The notes beneath the pieces are model-generated. The model did not search any database, was not told the origin of the DNA, and saw nothing but the letters and a program-made list of their open reading frames with translations. Positions 63,401-64,000 of a DNA stretch of 64,000 nucleotides are shown piece by piece. The stretch comes from Halictus rubicundus (lineage: Eukaryota > Arthropoda > Insecta > Hymenoptera > Halictidae): positions 1 to 64,000 of the forward strand of contig NW_027488785.1 in the NCBI RefSeq assembly GCF_050948215.1, in the 5' to 3' direction. The position numbers and the translations under genes are program-made. The stretch's first letter is position 1. Each line of letters opens with the position of its first letter.

Positions 63401-63745
63401 AAACGCATTGGCAAAACCGAATCAGATGAGTGCTGGTTCCATCCGGGAACCACTGACACACCGGAACACACTATTGTCTCATGCCAGAGATGGACGGAGG
63501 AGAGGAAGCCGCTCTTGGAAGCCCTACGAACCGATGCGGAATCTCTGTCTACGGAGAAAATAATGGACGGTATCCTAGAGAGCGAACCTACTTGGAAAAT
63601 ATTTATGGTCCTCTGCAGAAACATCCTAAGCACGAAGGAAGAAGAGGAAAGAAGAAGAGAGAAAGAGCTGATAGACAATCCGATAATAAGAGGTACAGAC
63701 GAAGATCTGGAATCTGCCGATGCCGAAATCATGGGAGACCTCTAG
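60494..63745 (+). CDS. ORF2 protein: APE-type endonuclease and reverse transcriptase of an R1-clade element
   Basis: 1083 codons counted from TTG 60494, which is placed where the conserved endonuclease block begins; the frame is open from 60470 and the true start is unknown. The endonuclease has N6 (INLNH), E31 (SEP), D120 and N122 (GGDFNAKSPAWGS), D170 (LDF), and D197-H198 (SDH), so the catalytic set is complete. The linker WW pair is W286-W287. The RT (about 447-720) has APGKDG at 447, motif A D577 (LDVKNAF), motif B GVPQGS at 632-637 and motif C FADD at 665-668. A C-terminal knuckle reads C980-x2-H983-x8-H992-x4-C997, with His at the second position where element 1 has Cys. The enzyme would nick target DNA and prime reverse transcription there. 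No stop or frameshift interrupts the frame, so activity is possible. The stop is TAG 63743-63745. Confidence 0.94.
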   Translation: MQINLNHCRLAHCLLTQTVAETGVDIVLISEPLYNPGNWIYSTGNSAAIWVTNTNGFKRQEDGDRVQEDYVAVRIDNLTIVSTYISPNISTDLYTHKIKKLMQFVDQERLKGKRILLGGDFNAKSPAWGSVEQNLKGTILLEEMLRINIFPCIPEGGHTFERGKSTSNLDFIATTRDLQEKDNKIINKVLNKETASDHKYLFTEIQTKDEMQRNKGSQSNKWKLTRTGLLRLGTALQRSIIEEGLNEANYFNKDEETKFLNNIYKICDEELDKPESTHRKVKSNIWWTPELKKERDKTQKLRRSVQKARRKGKDDEREALTFLYKRAKKNLQRLISKQKEISWNELCETINKDIWGKPYKIIIRQVKKDNPPASLSAECAANVMEGLFPQDFRQPDEQPSGNNGSENNETERENSLRNQEETIGRKIPEVTSEEIIAASKLLKSGKAPGKDGMQPEIIKLLAETRPDRFAALFKGILIRGSIPQQWKVARTILLRKEGKDPSSHSAYRPICILDAVAKLLEYVIRARLHGELGERPFSSNQFGFTKGTSTIHAMEIVRKAAIEASAKNRFAVMIALDVKNAFNSLSWKAIDNELKNRKVSEYLVRIISDYFRGRMVEYEASEKSIELNMKMGVPQGSVLGPFLWNLVYDGLLNRSTPPMTQKIAFADDLAIIIQASTTNRLKLRAEEIAEDTKQWMTTAGLSLAEDKTEIMWLNCKYVDPNLCFRIGDAEIIPKNELKYLGIIFESNKSFKKQIEKATNKAIRTMSALSRIMTNKIKTRQTGRKLYFMTMESIVLYGAPIWAEAAEKIFFRRLLRKTQKMGLTRVVAAYRSVPLETLAVLAGIPPWDLKVLERRRIFEEENDMTSFLREHGPNAAENRGQNPPPTTGIEEETTEEIVELAISRFKKQIRKQNKEITLQKWQDEWNHNVVGRWTHKLIPDIDKWVNRKHGELNFYLTQALTGHGVFNLFRKRIGKTESDECWFHPGTTDTPEHTIVSCQRWTEERKPLLEALRTDAESLSTEKIMDGILESEPTWKIFMVLCRNILSTKEEEERRREKELIDNPIIRGTDEDLESADAEIMGDL

Positions 63746-63782
63746 ATAAGTATTAATCAGATCCTAATTTGCGACTAGTAAA

Positions 63783-63788
63783 AATAAA
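63783..63788 (+). terminator. AATAAA polyadenylation signal
   Basis: The first of two canonical hexamers in the element 2 3' UTR, 38 nt after the ORF2 stop. Confidence 0.6.
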
Positions 63789-63813
63789 TATTAGAAAGTA
63801 TGATACTCGCTAA

Positions 63814-63819
63814 AATAAA
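63814..63819 (+). terminator. AATAAA polyadenylation signal
   Basis: The second hexamer. Cleavage 15-25 nt downstream would fall close to the composition break near 63836-63841, which supports placing the element end there. Confidence 0.6.
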
Positions 63820-63840
63820 TGTAATCTCTCTGTGTTGCAG
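63820..63840 (+). other. Splice-acceptor-like sequence
   Basis: A pyrimidine-rich CTCTCTGTGTTGCAG precedes the GC-rich segment. It resembles a eukaryotic 3' splice site, but short matches like this occur by chance and no donor was identified. Confidence 0.25.
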
Positions 63841-64000
63841 CGCTTCCCGGGGGGGGGGCCGAGGAGCGGAGGACATCGCGGGAAAAGGAGGCCTCAATAG
63901 ACGATGGAGGATGCCGAAGGTCAACCGACGCCTGTGAAGAAGCGAATACGCGGGACCAGGCTAGGGCGACAACAAGGAGATCAACCACCGCTAAGTAGAG
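63841..64000 (+). other. GC-rich segment of unknown origin at the window end
   Basis: It begins CGCTTCCC followed by G10 (63849-63858), and is clearly richer in G and C than element 2. It is not satellite. It could be the 5' end of another GC-rich element, an exon, or a divergent extension of the element 2 3' UTR. Confidence 0.6.
63904..64000 (+). CDS. Possible start of an unidentified ORF (5' 32 codons, runs off window)
   Basis: ATG 63904 follows an in-frame TAG at 63898-63900 and opens a frame that is still open at the window end. The predicted peptide starts MEDAEGQPTPVKKRIRG and is acidic, then basic. A charged start of this type would suit the ORF1 of another R1-like element, but 32 codons are too few to identify it. 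A second forward frame through the same segment stops at TAG near 63995. I do not recognise this gene. Confidence 0.3.
   Translation, partial: MEDAEGQPTPVKKRIRGTRLGRQQGDQPPLSR

Larger units (their letters stand above)
56293..63840 (+). mobile_element. Element 2: apparently complete AT-rich R1-clade non-LTR retrotransposon
   Basis: The element starts sharply where the satellite ends (TAGGAT then GAGAGCGAATCG). It contains a 2.6-kb 5' UTR, ORF1 with three zinc knuckles, ORF2 with endonuclease and RT, and a short 3' UTR with two AATAAA signals. Both frames are uninterrupted. No poly(A) tail is present; composition changes to GC-rich near 63841, which is taken as the approximate 3' boundary. It differs from element 1 in base composition and protein sequence, so the two belong to different families of the same clade. 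Confidence 0.85.
63746..63840 (+). other. 3' UTR of element 2
   Basis: About 95 nt of AT-rich sequence with no coding potential, two AATAAA signals and a small AGTAT-g-ATACT inverted repeat (63797-63807). It ends without poly(A), where composition jumps to GC-rich. The right border is inferred from composition only. Confidence 0.6.

Overview
This window looks like a repeat-dominated, probably insect or other arthropod chromosomal region. It holds two different R1-clade non-LTR (LINE) retrotransposons on the + strand, separated by about 53 kb of one short-period satellite. No ordinary host gene, tRNA, rRNA, CRISPR array or bacterial feature was recognised. The arthropod call rests on the R1-clade type of both elements: the APE endonuclease, the RT motifs and the C-terminal zinc knuckle. 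The order cannot be fixed from sequence alone.

Layout. (1) 1-2934: 3' part of a GC-rich R1-clade element (element 1). It comprises the RT and C-terminal part of ORF2, a 3' UTR with a strong terminal hairpin, and a perfect 36-nt poly(A). (2) 2935-56292: a satellite with the 17-bp consensus TAGGATAGGATAGAGGA. Its + strand has almost no C, and the array is organised into variant blocks and nested tandem duplications of about 0.7 to 4.2 kb. The very long reverse-strand reading frames here (Ser-Tyr-Pro-Leu-Ile-rich, 17-residue period) are by-products of a repeat without stop codons and are not called as genes. (3) 56293-about 63840: an AT-rich, apparently complete R1-clade element (element 2). It has a 2.6-kb 5' UTR, ORF1 (gag-like, three zinc knuckles), ORF2 (endonuclease plus RT) and a short 3' UTR with two AATAAA signals but no poly(A) tail. 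(4) about 63841-64000: an abrupt change to GC-rich sequence with a possible start of another reading frame that leaves the window.

How the parts relate. In element 2, ORF1 would package the RNA, and ORF2 would nick the target and copy the RNA by target-primed reverse transcription. Element 1 joins the satellite at its 3' end and element 2 joins it at its 5' end. Both junctions fall at the same phase of the TAGGA pentamer. This suggests, but does not prove, that the satellite is a preferred target, as (TTAGG)n is for TRAS and SART elements. The satellite is telomere-like in having a G-rich, C-free strand and TAGG cores, but it is not (TTAGG)n.
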